DNA of 47,153 nt, from the NCBI GenBank assembly GCA_947505035.1, contig CANNIS010000002.1, forward strand, positions 1 to 47,153, written 5' to 3'. Positions 17,023-25,742 of this stretch are shown here, piece after piece (within the stretch, counting starts at the first letter, position 1; each line of letters opens with the position of its first letter). The DNA comes from Sphingobacteriales bacterium (GTDB lineage: Bacteria; Bacteroidota; Bacteroidia; Sphingobacteriales; Sphingobacteriaceae). The position numbers and the translations under genes are program-made. A model generated the notes under the pieces. It made no database searches, was not told the DNA's origin, and worked only from the letters and a program-made list of their open reading frames with translations.

Positions 17023-18273
17023 ATGGAACTTAAAAGAGTAGTAGTTACAGGGTTAGGTGCACTAACTCCGCTCGGCAATACTGTTCCAGAATTCTGGAAT
17101 AATTTGATCGCCGGAGTTAGTGGAGCCGGTCCTATTACTCGTTTCGATGCTTCCAAATTCAAAACACAATTTGCTTGTGAATTGAAAAATTTCAATCCGG
17201 AAGATTTCATGGATAGAAAAGAAGCTAGAAAGCTCGATCCTTTTGTACAGTATGCCATGGCATCTGTCGATGAAGCGGTAAAAGATGCAAAGATTGATTT
17301 TACTACCTTAAATCCTGATAGAGCCGGAGTGATCTGGGGTTCAGGTATTGGTGGATTAAGAACATTCATTGACGAAATTACAGAATTCAACAAAGGAGAT
17401 GGTACGCCAAGGTTCAATCCATTTTTTATCCCCAAAATGATTATTGATATTGCTCCAGGGCATATCTCTATAAAATATGGCCTCAGGGGGCCAAACTTTG
17501 CAACCGTTTCTGCTTGCGCATCTTCCACTAACGCGATCATCGATGCTTATAATTATATAAGATTAGGGATGGCCGATTTAATGGTAGCTGGTGGTTCAGA
17601 AGCGGGTGTGAACGAAGCGTCGGTTGGTGGTTTCAATGCCATGCACGCGCTATCTACCCGAAATGATTCTCCAGAAACTGCATCCAGACCGTTTGACCTC
17701 GACAGAGAAGGATTTGTTATTGGCGAAGGTGCTGGTGCATTAATATTAGAAGAATACCAACATGCCATTAATCGCGGCGCCACTATTTATGCAGAAATTG
17801 CAGGTGGTGGAATGTCTGCAGATGCAAATCATATTACTGCTCCACATCCAGAAGGCTTGGGCGCTTTAAATGTTATGAAAAATGCATTGAGCGACGCAAA
17901 CATGACTCCGCAAGATATTGATTATATTAATGTTCACGGCACATCAACTCCGCTAGGAGATATCAGTGAAGCTACTGCAATTATCAGGTTATTTGGAGAT
18001 AGAGCATTTGAAGTTAACATTAGTTCTACAAAATCGATGACTGGCCATTTACTTGGAGCCGCAGGTGTCATCGAAACAATCGCATCTATTTTATCTGTTA
18101 AAAATAATATTGTTCCTCCAACAATCAATCATTTTACAGACGACCCTCAATTTGACCCTCGTTTAAATCTGACTTTTAACAAAGCACAACACAGAGAAGT
18201 TCGCGCTGCACTGAGTAACACTTTTGGTTTCGGTGGACATAATGCTTCTGTAATTGTAAAAAAGTTTGACTAA
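17023..18273 (+). CDS. fabF: 3-oxoacyl-[acyl-carrier-protein] synthase II
   Basis: This 416-residue thiolase-fold enzyme condenses malonyl-ACP with acyl-ACP to extend fatty acids. The catalytic triad is visible: C165 in VSACASSTN, H305 in NVHGTSTP and H342 in MTGHLLGAAG. The start MELKRVVVTGLGALTPLGN is typical of FabF. It sits 6 bases after acpP, so it is co-transcribed with its carrier protein, and is followed by rnc. Confidence 0.97.
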   Translation: MELKRVVVTGLGALTPLGNTVPEFWNNLIAGVSGAGPITRFDASKFKTQFACELKNFNPEDFMDRKEARKLDPFVQYAMASVDEAVKDAKIDFTTLNPDRAGVIWGSGIGGLRTFIDEITEFNKGDGTPRFNPFFIPKMIIDIAPGHISIKYGLRGPNFATVSACASSTNAIIDAYNYIRLGMADLMVAGGSEAGVNEASVGGFNAMHALSTRNDSPETASRPFDLDREGFVIGEGAGALILEEYQHAINRGATIYAEIAGGGMSADANHITAPHPEGLGALNVMKNALSDANMTPQDIDYINVHGTSTPLGDISEATAIIRLFGDRAFEVNISSTKSMTGHLLGAAGVIETIASILSVKNNIVPPTINHFTDDPQFDPRLNLTFNKAQHREVRAALSNTFGFGGHNASVIVKKFD

Positions 18274-18345
18274 TTTCTTAACGATCATTTTTTTTAGTTT
18301 TTTCAATAAGTCTAGTTCCTTTAGGAAGGCACAATCTGATTTTAT

Positions 18346-19074
18346 ATGCCAATAGGGTTTTTAAAATTATATACATCTGTTGATCGCAAAGAACTTAAAG
18401 CATTAAGAAACATTCTTGGCTTCATTCCGGGAAATCATGCGCTTTATCGATTGGCATTAAGACATAAATCCGTTGCCAACGACATCAACAATAAAGGCAT
18501 AAAAAATAGCAACGAACGATTAGAGTTTTTAGGAGATGCTATATTGGGCTCGGTTGTAGCCGATGTGCTTTTTAAAAAATTTCCATATAAAGACGAGGGC
18601 TTTTTAACAGAAATGCGTTCAAAGCTTGTTAACCGTGCGCACCTAAATCAATTGTCGAAAAAAATGGGTATTGCAGATTTAATTAATTATGATGCAAAAA
18701 TAACCAATCAAGGGAATAAAAACTCCTCGCTTTTTGGCGATGCTTTTGAAGCAATGATTGGTGCAATTTATTTAGACAAAGGCTATCGCGTAACACAAAG
18801 ATTTATTATCAATAGAATTTTAAATACGCATGTAGATATTTCCAAATTAGCAGAAACAGAGTCGAACTACAAAAGTAGGTTATTGGAGTGGGCGCAAAAA
18901 GAAGGTAAAGAAGTAGTATTCGAAGTGATCGAAGACAAATCGCTAGGACAGTCGCGCTTGTTCAGCATAAGGGCTATGGTAGATGGTATTGATACCGGAT
19001 TAGGCCAAGATTACAGCAAAAAAAATGCAGAAAAAAATGCAGCAGAAAAATCATGTCAATATTTAAATATTTAA
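18346..19074 (+). CDS. rnc: Ribonuclease III
   Basis: The 242-residue double-strand-specific endoribonuclease matures rRNA and processes structured transcripts. The RNase III signature NERLEFLGDAILG is followed by the second acidic cluster LFGDAFEAMIGAIYLDKG. A C-terminal double-stranded-RNA-binding domain follows (NYKSRLLEWAQKEGKEVVFEV ... KKNAEKNAAEKSCQYL). The acpP-fabF-rnc order is conserved in many bacteria. The 72-base gap after fabF has no terminator. The start ATG at 18346 is the only good one. Confidence 0.96.
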   Translation: MPIGFLKLYTSVDRKELKALRNILGFIPGNHALYRLALRHKSVANDINNKGIKNSNERLEFLGDAILGSVVADVLFKKFPYKDEGFLTEMRSKLVNRAHLNQLSKKMGIADLINYDAKITNQGNKNSSLFGDAFEAMIGAIYLDKGYRVTQRFIINRILNTHVDISKLAETESNYKSRLLEWAQKEGKEVVFEVIEDKSLGQSRLFSIRAMVDGIDTGLGQDYSKKNAEKNAAEKSCQYLNI

Positions 19075-19075
19075 T

Positions 19076-19828
19076 ATGAGAAAAATAGCAGGCGCCATAT
19101 ATTTATTTTATAGTCTGTCTGTTTTTTTTGCCGTCATGTTTTTACTATTACCATTTTTTTTACTCTTCAGTTTATTGCCCTCAAAAATTTCTTATCCATT
19201 ATTATTTTCATGCATTCGCTTGTGGTCGTGGATAACGATGACATTTATTTTTATTAAAATCAATACCCATAAAAATCCTAAGTGGGATAAAAATAAATCT
19301 TATATATATATTGGAAACCATGGTTCGTATTTAGATGCGCCGGCTGTAATCCTATCTACACCTAGTATTTTCAAGCCATTGGGGAAAATAGAAATGGCCA
19401 AGTTTCCGGTATTTGGATGGATCTACAAAAAAATGGTCATCATGGTAGATCGAAAAGATAAAGAAAGTAGGGCGGCAAGTGTGACCGCTTTGAAAGCAGA
19501 ATTAAATGCGGGTATGTCTATACTCTTATTTCCAGAAGGTACCATGAATACTTCAGAATTAATGCTTAAAGATTTTTATGATGGCGCGTTTAAAATTTCT
19601 ATAGAAACGCAAACACCCATTGCCCCCATGTTATTACTAAATGCAAAAAAAATGCTTCCTCGCAAACAGCCTTTAATGTTCAGTCCGGGAGTTTTACAGG
19701 TTATCTGTGCAGATATTATTTCGCCAGAAAGCTATACGATGGACAACGTGGAGGCTTATAAACAAGCAGTTTTTAATGCGATGAATAATCAACTCATCCA
19801 GTTTCAGCATGATGACAAAATCGACTAA
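19076..19828 (+). CDS. Lysophospholipid acyltransferase (PlsC-like)
   Basis: The 250-residue protein belongs to the 1-acylglycerol-3-phosphate acyltransferase family. It has N-terminal hydrophobic segments (about residues 8-36 and 45-60), the catalytic NHGSYLD motif (H82, D87), and the acceptor-binding FPEGTMN. It would acylate the sn-2 position of lysophosphatidate, or a related lipid, at the inner membrane, using chains from the fabF/acpP pathway encoded upstream. It starts one base after the rnc stop and overlaps the next gene by 20 bases. Exact substrate cannot be settled from sequence. Confidence 0.88.
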   Translation: MRKIAGAIYLFYSLSVFFAVMFLLLPFFLLFSLLPSKISYPLLFSCIRLWSWITMTFIFIKINTHKNPKWDKNKSYIYIGNHGSYLDAPAVILSTPSIFKPLGKIEMAKFPVFGWIYKKMVIMVDRKDKESRAASVTALKAELNAGMSILLFPEGTMNTSELMLKDFYDGAFKISIETQTPIAPMLLLNAKKMLPRKQPLMFSPGVLQVICADIISPESYTMDNVEAYKQAVFNAMNNQLIQFQHDDKID

Positions 19829-20708
19829 AGTTCACGGCTCCTTATTTCTTGTTTCCTTAATTTACGCAGCAACTTTTTCTATTGCAAAAGAAGTAATGCC
19901 ACATTATATTAAGCCGATGGGCCTTATAACCATTAGGGTTTGGGGTGCTGTTTCTTTATTATGGGTCACTCATTTTTTGTTTGTAAAAGAATCAATTTTC
20001 GGTAAGAAAGATTTTTTAATGTTGTTAAAATGCGCGGTGTTTGGAGTAGCCGCAAACATGCTTTTGTTTTTTAAGGGCTTAGCTATTACCACACCAATTA
20101 ACGCTGCTATTTTAATGGTAACTACGCCACTGTTTGTGGCTTTCTTTTCTTTCTTTTTGTTAAATGAGAAAGTCACTAAATTAAAAGTAATTGGTTTATG
20201 TTTTGGTGTTTTTGGCGCTATATTATTATTACTTGGTCCGTCGCTATCATTTAATTCTACTACTTTATGGGGCGATTTAATGGTAATGACCAACGCAATT
20301 ATTTATGCCTATTATTTAATTATTGCTAAACCATTACTTCATAAATATTCACCGCTTACCGTAATAAAATGGACTTTCTTTTTCGGAGGCTTACTTGTCA
20401 TTCCATTTGGATTTACTGAATTAAAAGAAGTGCAATGGCAAGCGATTCCGAACAGCATATGGTCTGCTATTATTTTCTTAATTATAGGAGCAACCTTTAT
20501 CACTTATGTATTAAATGCTTGGGCTTTGAGAAATGCGAATGCTACTTTAGTGGGTGCTTATATTTATTTGCAACCCGTTTTAGCTACTATCATTGCTGTT
20601 TCTATGGGGAAAGATAGCCTTACCTTACCTAAAGTATTGTTTTCGTTATTGATTTTTACCGGCGTTTATTTGGTTGGGCTTCCAAATGATGCGAAAAGTA
20701 AAATTTGA
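19809..20708 (+). CDS. EamA/DMT-superfamily transporter
   Basis: The 299-residue protein consists of about ten hydrophobic helices in two EamA repeats. The first ends around FGVFGAILLLLGPSL, and the second contains WALRNANATLVGAYIYLQPVLATIIA. Members of this superfamily export or import small metabolites such as amino acids; the substrate is unknown here. The ATG overlaps the end of the PlsC-like gene by 20 bases in another frame, indicating coupling. A second ATG directly follows the first. Confidence 0.88.
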   Translation: MMTKSTKVHGSLFLVSLIYAATFSIAKEVMPHYIKPMGLITIRVWGAVSLLWVTHFLFVKESIFGKKDFLMLLKCAVFGVAANMLLFFKGLAITTPINAAILMVTTPLFVAFFSFFLLNEKVTKLKVIGLCFGVFGAILLLLGPSLSFNSTTLWGDLMVMTNAIIYAYYLIIAKPLLHKYSPLTVIKWTFFFGGLLVIPFGFTELKEVQWQAIPNSIWSAIIFLIIGATFITYVLNAWALRNANATLVGAYIYLQPVLATIIAVSMGKDSLTLPKVLFSLLIFTGVYLVGLPNDAKSKI

Positions 20709-20745
20709 TAATACTTAATTTTCTATCTTTATAAAAAAAATCAAA

Positions 20746-21624
20746 ATGATTAAATCAATGACTGGCTATGGTTTAGCCACCACAGAGTATGAAAACAAAA
20801 AAATCAATGTTGAAATAAGATCATTGAATAGCAAGTTTTTAGAGCTCTTGGTAAAATTACCCAAGATTTATAATGATAAAGAAAATGTATTGAGAACAAT
20901 TTGTGGTAAACAAATTGAGAGAGGAAAAGCCTCTGTAATTTTAGTTATTGAAAATACCAGCGAAGAAGTTACCGGAAATGCTACTTTAAATATCCCATTG
21001 TTTAAAACTTATTATGGACAATTAAGTGAATTAGCCAAATCATTAAATGCGGAAAATGTAAATATTTTTCAGGAAACATTAAAAATTTCGGAAGTATGGA
21101 ATACGAAGCAAGCCGAAGTAAATGAGCAAGAATGGGAAGTCATCAATGCTACATTTTTAAAGGCATTGGCGGCTTTTAATACTTTTAGAATTGATGAAGG
21201 AAATGTATTGGCTAATGATATGTCGGCTAGGGTTCAATTAATAAACGATAGCATTTTAGCAGTAGAAAAATTAGAGGTTGCTAGAGTACCTGCCATCAAA
21301 GAAAAAATAGAACAGTTATTAAAAGATACCGTAGGTGCTATCAATATTGATCAAAATAGATTGGAGCAAGAGCTGATTTTTTATGCCGAAAAATATGATA
21401 TCACAGAAGAGAAAATAAGGTTAAGAAGCCATTGTGATTATTTTCTTTCTATTATGAAAGAAGCAGAATCAAATGGGAAAAAATTAGGATTTATAGCACA
21501 AGAAATAGGAAGAGAAATAAATACCATGGGTTCGAAAGCAAATGATGCAAACATTCAAAAGATTGTAGTTGGCATGAAAGACGAACTGGAAAAGATTAAA
21601 GAACAATTATTAAATATTTTATAA
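20746..21624 (+). CDS. YicC/YloC family endoribonuclease
   Basis: At 292 residues it is full length for the family. The start MIKSMTGYGLATTEYENKKINVEIRSLNSKFLEL is the family hallmark. The C-terminus holds the YicC signature (LEQELIFYAEKYDITEEKIRLRSH and GKKLGFIAQEIGREINTMGSKAND). The E. coli homologue is reported to cleave RNA and influence small RNA decay. It lies 3 bases before gmk, and yicC-gmk adjacency is widely conserved. Confidence 0.94.
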   Translation: MIKSMTGYGLATTEYENKKINVEIRSLNSKFLELLVKLPKIYNDKENVLRTICGKQIERGKASVILVIENTSEEVTGNATLNIPLFKTYYGQLSELAKSLNAENVNIFQETLKISEVWNTKQAEVNEQEWEVINATFLKALAAFNTFRIDEGNVLANDMSARVQLINDSILAVEKLEVARVPAIKEKIEQLLKDTVGAINIDQNRLEQELIFYAEKYDITEEKIRLRSHCDYFLSIMKEAESNGKKLGFIAQEIGREINTMGSKANDANIQKIVVGMKDELEKIKEQLLNIL

Positions 21625-21627
21625 GGA

Positions 21628-22203
21628 ATGGATTCGGGTAAATTAATTATATTCTCTGCACCATCTGGCGCTGGTAAAACCACTATCGTGAGGCATTTGC
21701 TGGCTAAATTTCCAAATTTGAGTTTTTCGATTTCGGCCACTACGCGTCCTATTAGAGGTACAGAAGTGAATGGCCACGATTATTATTTTATTTCGAAGGA
21801 AGAGTTTTTACATAAAGTGGCAAAGCATGAATTTGCAGAATTCGAAGAAGTATATGCGGGCACTTATTATGGCACACTTGTTAAAGAAATACAAAGAATT
21901 TGGTCAGAAGATAAACAGGTGATTTTTGATTTAGATGTTCAAGGTGGCTTAAGATTAAAAAAGAAATTTGGTGCAAATGCTTTGGCTATTTTTGTAATGC
22001 CGCCATCGGTTGAAGTGTTAGCAGAAAGATTAAGTGATAGGGCAACAGATTCGCCAGCAAAAATTGAAGAGCGAATAGCAAAAGCAAAAATTGAATTAAC
22101 GTTTGCAAATGATTTTGACATCACTTTACCAAACAATGATTTAAGTGTTGCCTGTGCTGAGGCAGAAAAAATAGTAAGCGATTTTTTAAATAAAAAGATT
22201 TAG
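21628..22203 (+). CDS. gmk: Guanylate kinase
   Basis: The 191-residue enzyme phosphorylates GMP to GDP. The P-loop is APSGAGKTT (about 11-19). GMP-binding residues appear in SISATTRPIRGTEVNGHDYYF, and the Walker-B-like part is VIFDLDVQGGLRLKK. The ATG at 21628 is just before MDSGKLIIFSAPSG. It is tightly spaced with yicC upstream (3 bases) and nadD downstream (3 bases), so a single transcript is very likely. Confidence 0.97.
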   Translation: MDSGKLIIFSAPSGAGKTTIVRHLLAKFPNLSFSISATTRPIRGTEVNGHDYYFISKEEFLHKVAKHEFAEFEEVYAGTYYGTLVKEIQRIWSEDKQVIFDLDVQGGLRLKKKFGANALAIFVMPPSVEVLAERLSDRATDSPAKIEERIAKAKIELTFANDFDITLPNNDLSVACAEAEKIVSDFLNKKI

Positions 22204-22206
22204 TTT

Positions 22207-22782
22207 ATGAATATTGGTTTATTCTTTGGTTCGTTTAATCCAATCCATATCGGACATCAAATTATTGCACAGTATTTGCTGGAGTTTACCGAATTAGATC
22301 AAATATGGATCATTGTATCGCCTCAAAACCCTTTAAAAGACCCAGATTCATTGATTCATGCCTATGATCGTTTAGAGATGTGCAAATTGGCATTCGAAGA
22401 TCAAGATGCGATACAAGTTAAAGATATAGAGCTTCATTTACCACAGCCATCTTATACCATAGATACCTTAACTTATTTAAAAGAAAAATATACAGCGCAT
22501 CAATTCTCCTTAATTATGGGCGAAGATAATTTATTGAGTTTACCAAAATGGAAAAACTATGAATTGTTGTTAAGAGATTATCATTTGTATGTTTATCCTC
22601 GCACGGGCAGTGCAACCTCTATATTACACACCCATCCTCATGTGCATCTTACGGCAACACCTAAGATGGAAATAGCGGCAAGTTTTATACGTAGTGCTAT
22701 TAAAGAAGGAAAATCGATGCAATATTTTTTAGATAAAAAAGTATTTGATTTTATTCAAGCAAAAAACTTATATAAGTTATAA
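22207..22782 (+). CDS. nadD: Nicotinate-nucleotide adenylyltransferase
   Basis: The 191-residue nucleotidyltransferase has the HIGH-type motif in GLFFGSFNPIHIGHQIIAQ. Its C-terminal motif is ISxT-like, here IAASFIRSAIKEGKSMQYF. It adenylates nicotinate mononucleotide to deamido-NAD in NAD synthesis. It is the last gene of the plus-strand run from acpP, and its stop overlaps the stop region of the convergent glucosaminidase gene by 6 bases. Confidence 0.95.
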   Translation: MNIGLFFGSFNPIHIGHQIIAQYLLEFTELDQIWIIVSPQNPLKDPDSLIHAYDRLEMCKLAFEDQDAIQVKDIELHLPQPSYTIDTLTYLKEKYTAHQFSLIMGEDNLLSLPKWKNYELLLRDYHLYVYPRTGSATSILHTHPHVHLTATPKMEIAASFIRSAIKEGKSMQYFLDKKVFDFIQAKNLYKL

Positions 22783-23307
22783 GCTATCATTTTTGCTTTT
22801 TCCCATTTTGTCGTATTGCGCTAAATTATATCGTTCAATCGTCTTGATTAATTGTTTAGCATAGGTTTTGCTTGAAGCGTATCCAGCGTGTTGTAGGCCC
22901 TTAGCCCAATGAACATAGTCTTGTTGATTGTATTTAAACAAAAAGGCATATTTTTTATTCTTGCTTAAGAAACTACTGCGATCTTGATAAGCTTCTGCTA
23001 CTGTATTGTATTTTCTAAAACAATAATTTTTTTTATTCCCATTTCTATGAAATCTTTTTCCGTTCCAATTACTAGAACACCTTACACCAAAATGATTATT
23101 GGCTTTCATAGCTAATTGACTAGTACCATTAGCCGATTCGTGCAATGCTTGGGCTAAAGTGATACTTGCAGGAATGCCAGTCAATTGCATTTCAGTAATA
23201 GCTAGTTGTTGGTATTTAGTAATGTATTTTTCTGCAGCTGTAACTTTGCTTTGTGCCTCTGAAATTACTGGAAACAGGGCTATAAGAAGGAATAAATATT
23301 TTCTCAT
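22777..23307 (-). CDS. Exported glucosaminidase-domain protein
   Basis: The 176-residue protein has a signal peptide (MRKYLFLLIALFPVISEAQ). A glucosaminidase/FlgJ-like fold follows: ITLAQALHESANGTSQLA with the catalytic glutamate, NHFGVRCSSNWNGK, and YNTVAEAYQDRSSFL ... WAKGLQHAGYASSKTYA. It would cleave N-acetylglucosamine linkages in peptidoglycan in the periplasm. There is no LysM domain. It starts directly after the O-methyltransferase stop (no gap), so it is the last gene of a three-gene minus-strand operon. Confidence 0.92.
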   Translation of the reverse strand: MRKYLFLLIALFPVISEAQSKVTAAEKYITKYQQLAITEMQLTGIPASITLAQALHESANGTSQLAMKANNHFGVRCSSNWNGKRFHRNGNKKNYCFRKYNTVAEAYQDRSSFLSKNKKYAFLFKYNQQDYVHWAKGLQHAGYASSKTYAKQLIKTIERYNLAQYDKMGKSKNDSL

Positions 23308-23949
23308 TTATTTTTTTCTTGCAATTAATAGGCCATCTCTAATGGGAAATAAAACATTTTCAACTCTATTGTCTGCCTGTACAAAAGCATTAAAATTTAA
23401 AATAGCTTGGGTGTCTTTATCCATTTTTTTTAATTCTGCTACCACTTTTCCGCTCCACAATACATTGTCTGCAATAATATATCCACCTGGATTAACATGA
23501 TCAATAATCATATTATAATATTGCTGGTAATTTTCTTTATCTGCATCTATAAAAACAATATCAAAAAATCTTTCCATATTTTTTAAATATTCCATTGCAT
23601 TTGCATTGATATATTTAAGTTGGTTTTTGTAAGGCGATTTTTGAAAATATTTTTGAACTAAATCGCTTAATTCTGCATTGATGTCTATGGTGAGTAACTG
23701 TCCGTCTGGTGTTAAGCCCTCTGCTAAACACAGGGCCGAATAACCTGTATAGGTGCCTATCTCTAAAATATTTTTAGGTTGAATCATTTTAGATAGCATA
23801 CTCAATACCCTTCCCTGAAAGTGGCCAGAAATCATGCGAGGCATTAAAACTTTGAGATTAGTTTCTCTTTCTAATTCTTGTAATAATTTAGCCGATTCGC
23901 TGGTGTGCGCTACAATATAATTTGCAAGATTTTGTTCTAAAAATTCCAT
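23308..23949 (-). CDS. Class I SAM-dependent O-methyltransferase
   Basis: The 213-residue protein is of the catechol-O-methyltransferase type. It has the SAM-binding motif I in ILEIGTYTGYSALCLAEGL. The metal-linked FDIVFIDADKENYQQYY and ADNVLWSGKV follow. The methyl acceptor is unknown; related bacterial proteins modify small phenolics or tRNA wobble uridines. Its ATG overlaps the M16 peptidase stop by one base (TAATG), so it is coupled to the upstream gene. Confidence 0.9.
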   Translation of the reverse strand: MEFLEQNLANYIVAHTSESAKLLQELERETNLKVLMPRMISGHFQGRVLSMLSKMIQPKNILEIGTYTGYSALCLAEGLTPDGQLLTIDINAELSDLVQKYFQKSPYKNQLKYINANAMEYLKNMERFFDIVFIDADKENYQQYYNMIIDHVNPGGYIIADNVLWSGKVVAELKKMDKDTQAILNFNAFVQADNRVENVLFPIRDGLLIARKK

Positions 23950-25181
23950 TAAGATTCGGGTAAAAAGGTGAGTGAGCTTAGGTTTGCAGGCGATAATACT
24001 TCGTTGGAAACGCTAAGTATATCTTGCGCACTTACTAAATTTATTTTTCTATAAATTTCTGTCAGCGAATCTGCTTTTCCTTCTTCTATAATATTTTTTG
24101 CTAAAGAAATAATGACTGATAACCTATTTTCTTCTGCTAGCGATATTTGCCCAATAAACTTTTGCTTTGCTTGATGTAAACTGATAGCACCTAATTTTTT
24201 ATCGGTCAACTTTTTTAATTCTTTCATTACTAATTTTTGACAGCGTTCTATTTTTTCTTTGTCGGTACCCATGTAAATACTGAATATGCCAGTGTCCGAA
24301 AAAGGAATGTAATTAGATTCTATTGTATAACAAATACCCTGTTTTTCTCTGATTTCTAAATTTAATTTAGCACTCATTCCAGGACCTCCTAAATAGTTGT
24401 TTAATAATAACATAGCAGTTTTTTTTGGATGCATATTTCCATAACATTGGCTTCCAATAATGGCATGAGACTGAATGATTGATTTATTTTTTACAACTTG
24501 TATAGCTTTATTTTTTTTGGCTTTTAGCCTTTTGAAATTCCTTAAATTAGTTTTGACCTTACCAAAATATTTTTCTGCAATCGCAATTATTTTTTGAAAA
24601 TCGCTACCGCCATCTACTGCAAAAATAATCTCATCGGTATGGTAATTATTTTTTAGAAATTGAATGACATCTTTTTTATTTATTTTGTTGACGGTTTCTG
24701 CCGTCCCCAATATATTATTTCCTAATGCATGCCCTTTAAATAGCAATCCTTCAAAATCATCTTGTATGGCTTCTTCTGGTAAATCTAAATAAGAATCTAT
24801 TTCATCTAAAATTACGCCTCTTTCTTTATGAATTTCTTTTTCCGGAAAAGTGGAATGAAATAATATATCACTTATTAACTCTGTAGCTCTATCAAGGTGC
24901 TGATTTAAAAACGAAGCATGTATACAAGTATGCTCTTTTGTAGTGTAAGCATTGATATCGCCTCCAACTACTTCGAGTCTATTTAAAATTTGGTTTGTAT
25001 TTCTGTTTGCGGTGCCTTTAAAAAATAAGTGTTCTAAAAAATGAGCCAATCCAACTTTGTCTGGGTCTTCTTCTCTTGCGCCTGTATTGATCACTACACA
25101 GCAATGGCTAATGTCATTGGCATCGCTTTTTTTATGCAATACCCTGATGCCATTTTTTAAACTGTGTAATTGATATTCCAT
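23949..25181 (-). CDS. M16 family zinc peptidase
   Basis: The 410-residue insulinase/pitrilysin-type protein has the inverted zinc motif HFLEH (H47, E50, H51). The third ligand region is RGVILDEIDSY (about E127). The second M16 domain begins around residue 165 and includes LLNNYLGGPGMSAKLNLEIREKQGICYTIES. No signal peptide is evident, so it probably acts in the cytoplasm on short peptides or misprocessed polypeptides. It is first in an operon with the O-methyltransferase and glucosaminidase, and diverges from hpt with only 30 bases between the ATGs. Confidence 0.93.
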   Translation of the reverse strand: MEYQLHSLKNGIRVLHKKSDANDISHCCVVINTGAREEDPDKVGLAHFLEHLFFKGTANRNTNQILNRLEVVGGDINAYTTKEHTCIHASFLNQHLDRATELISDILFHSTFPEKEIHKERGVILDEIDSYLDLPEEAIQDDFEGLLFKGHALGNNILGTAETVNKINKKDVIQFLKNNYHTDEIIFAVDGGSDFQKIIAIAEKYFGKVKTNLRNFKRLKAKKNKAIQVVKNKSIIQSHAIIGSQCYGNMHPKKTAMLLLNNYLGGPGMSAKLNLEIREKQGICYTIESNYIPFSDTGIFSIYMGTDKEKIERCQKLVMKELKKLTDKKLGAISLHQAKQKFIGQISLAEENRLSVIISLAKNIIEEGKADSLTEIYRKINLVSAQDILSVSNEVLSPANLSSLTFLPES

Positions 25182-25211
25182 TTATTTAAAATTTTAAATT
25201 AATTTTATACT

Positions 25212-25742
25212 ATGATAAAAATTAAAGATAAAAACTTCCAAGCATTTATTTCTGAAGAAAGCATACAAAATAGAGTAGCCACACTAGCGAAGCAAATTTC
25301 GGCCGATTATGAAGGCAGAAAGCCTGTTTTAATTTCTGTTTTATCTGGCGCTTTATTCTTTACCGCAGATTTAATGCGTTTATTAACCATTGATGCAAGT
25401 TTAGCTTGTGTAAAAGTAAATTCTTACGAAGGAGTAAATAGTACAGGAAGCTGTGAATTAGCATTAGATGTCGCATTTTCACTCGAAGCAAAAGATATTA
25501 TTATAATCGAAGATATTATTGATACCGGAAATACTATGCAATTTTTGTTGCAACATTTTCAACAAAAAAATCCTGCTAGCATTGCTATTGCTAGTTTGTT
25601 ATTTAAACCCGCAGCATTAGTACATACTATCAAACCAGATTATGTTGGTTTTGAAATTGAGCCAATATTTGTGGTTGGTTATGGATTAGACTACGACCAA
25701 ATTGGTCGAGGTCTACCAGCTATTTATCAATTGATAGTTTAA
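25212..25742 (+). CDS. hpt: Hypoxanthine phosphoribosyltransferase
   Basis: The 176-residue purine salvage enzyme converts hypoxanthine or guanine plus PRPP to IMP or GMP. The PRPP-binding signature IIIIEDIIDTGNTM is at about 97-110. ISVLSGALFFTADLMR and VGYGLDYDQIGRGLPAIY are typical of HPRT. It ends exactly where the convergent carB stop begins, with no spacer and no terminator. Confidence 0.95.
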   Translation: MIKIKDKNFQAFISEESIQNRVATLAKQISADYEGRKPVLISVLSGALFFTADLMRLLTIDASLACVKVNSYEGVNSTGSCELALDVAFSLEAKDIIIIEDIIDTGNTMQFLLQHFQQKNPASIAIASLLFKPAALVHTIKPDYVGFEIEPIFVVGYGLDYDQIGRGLPAIYQLIV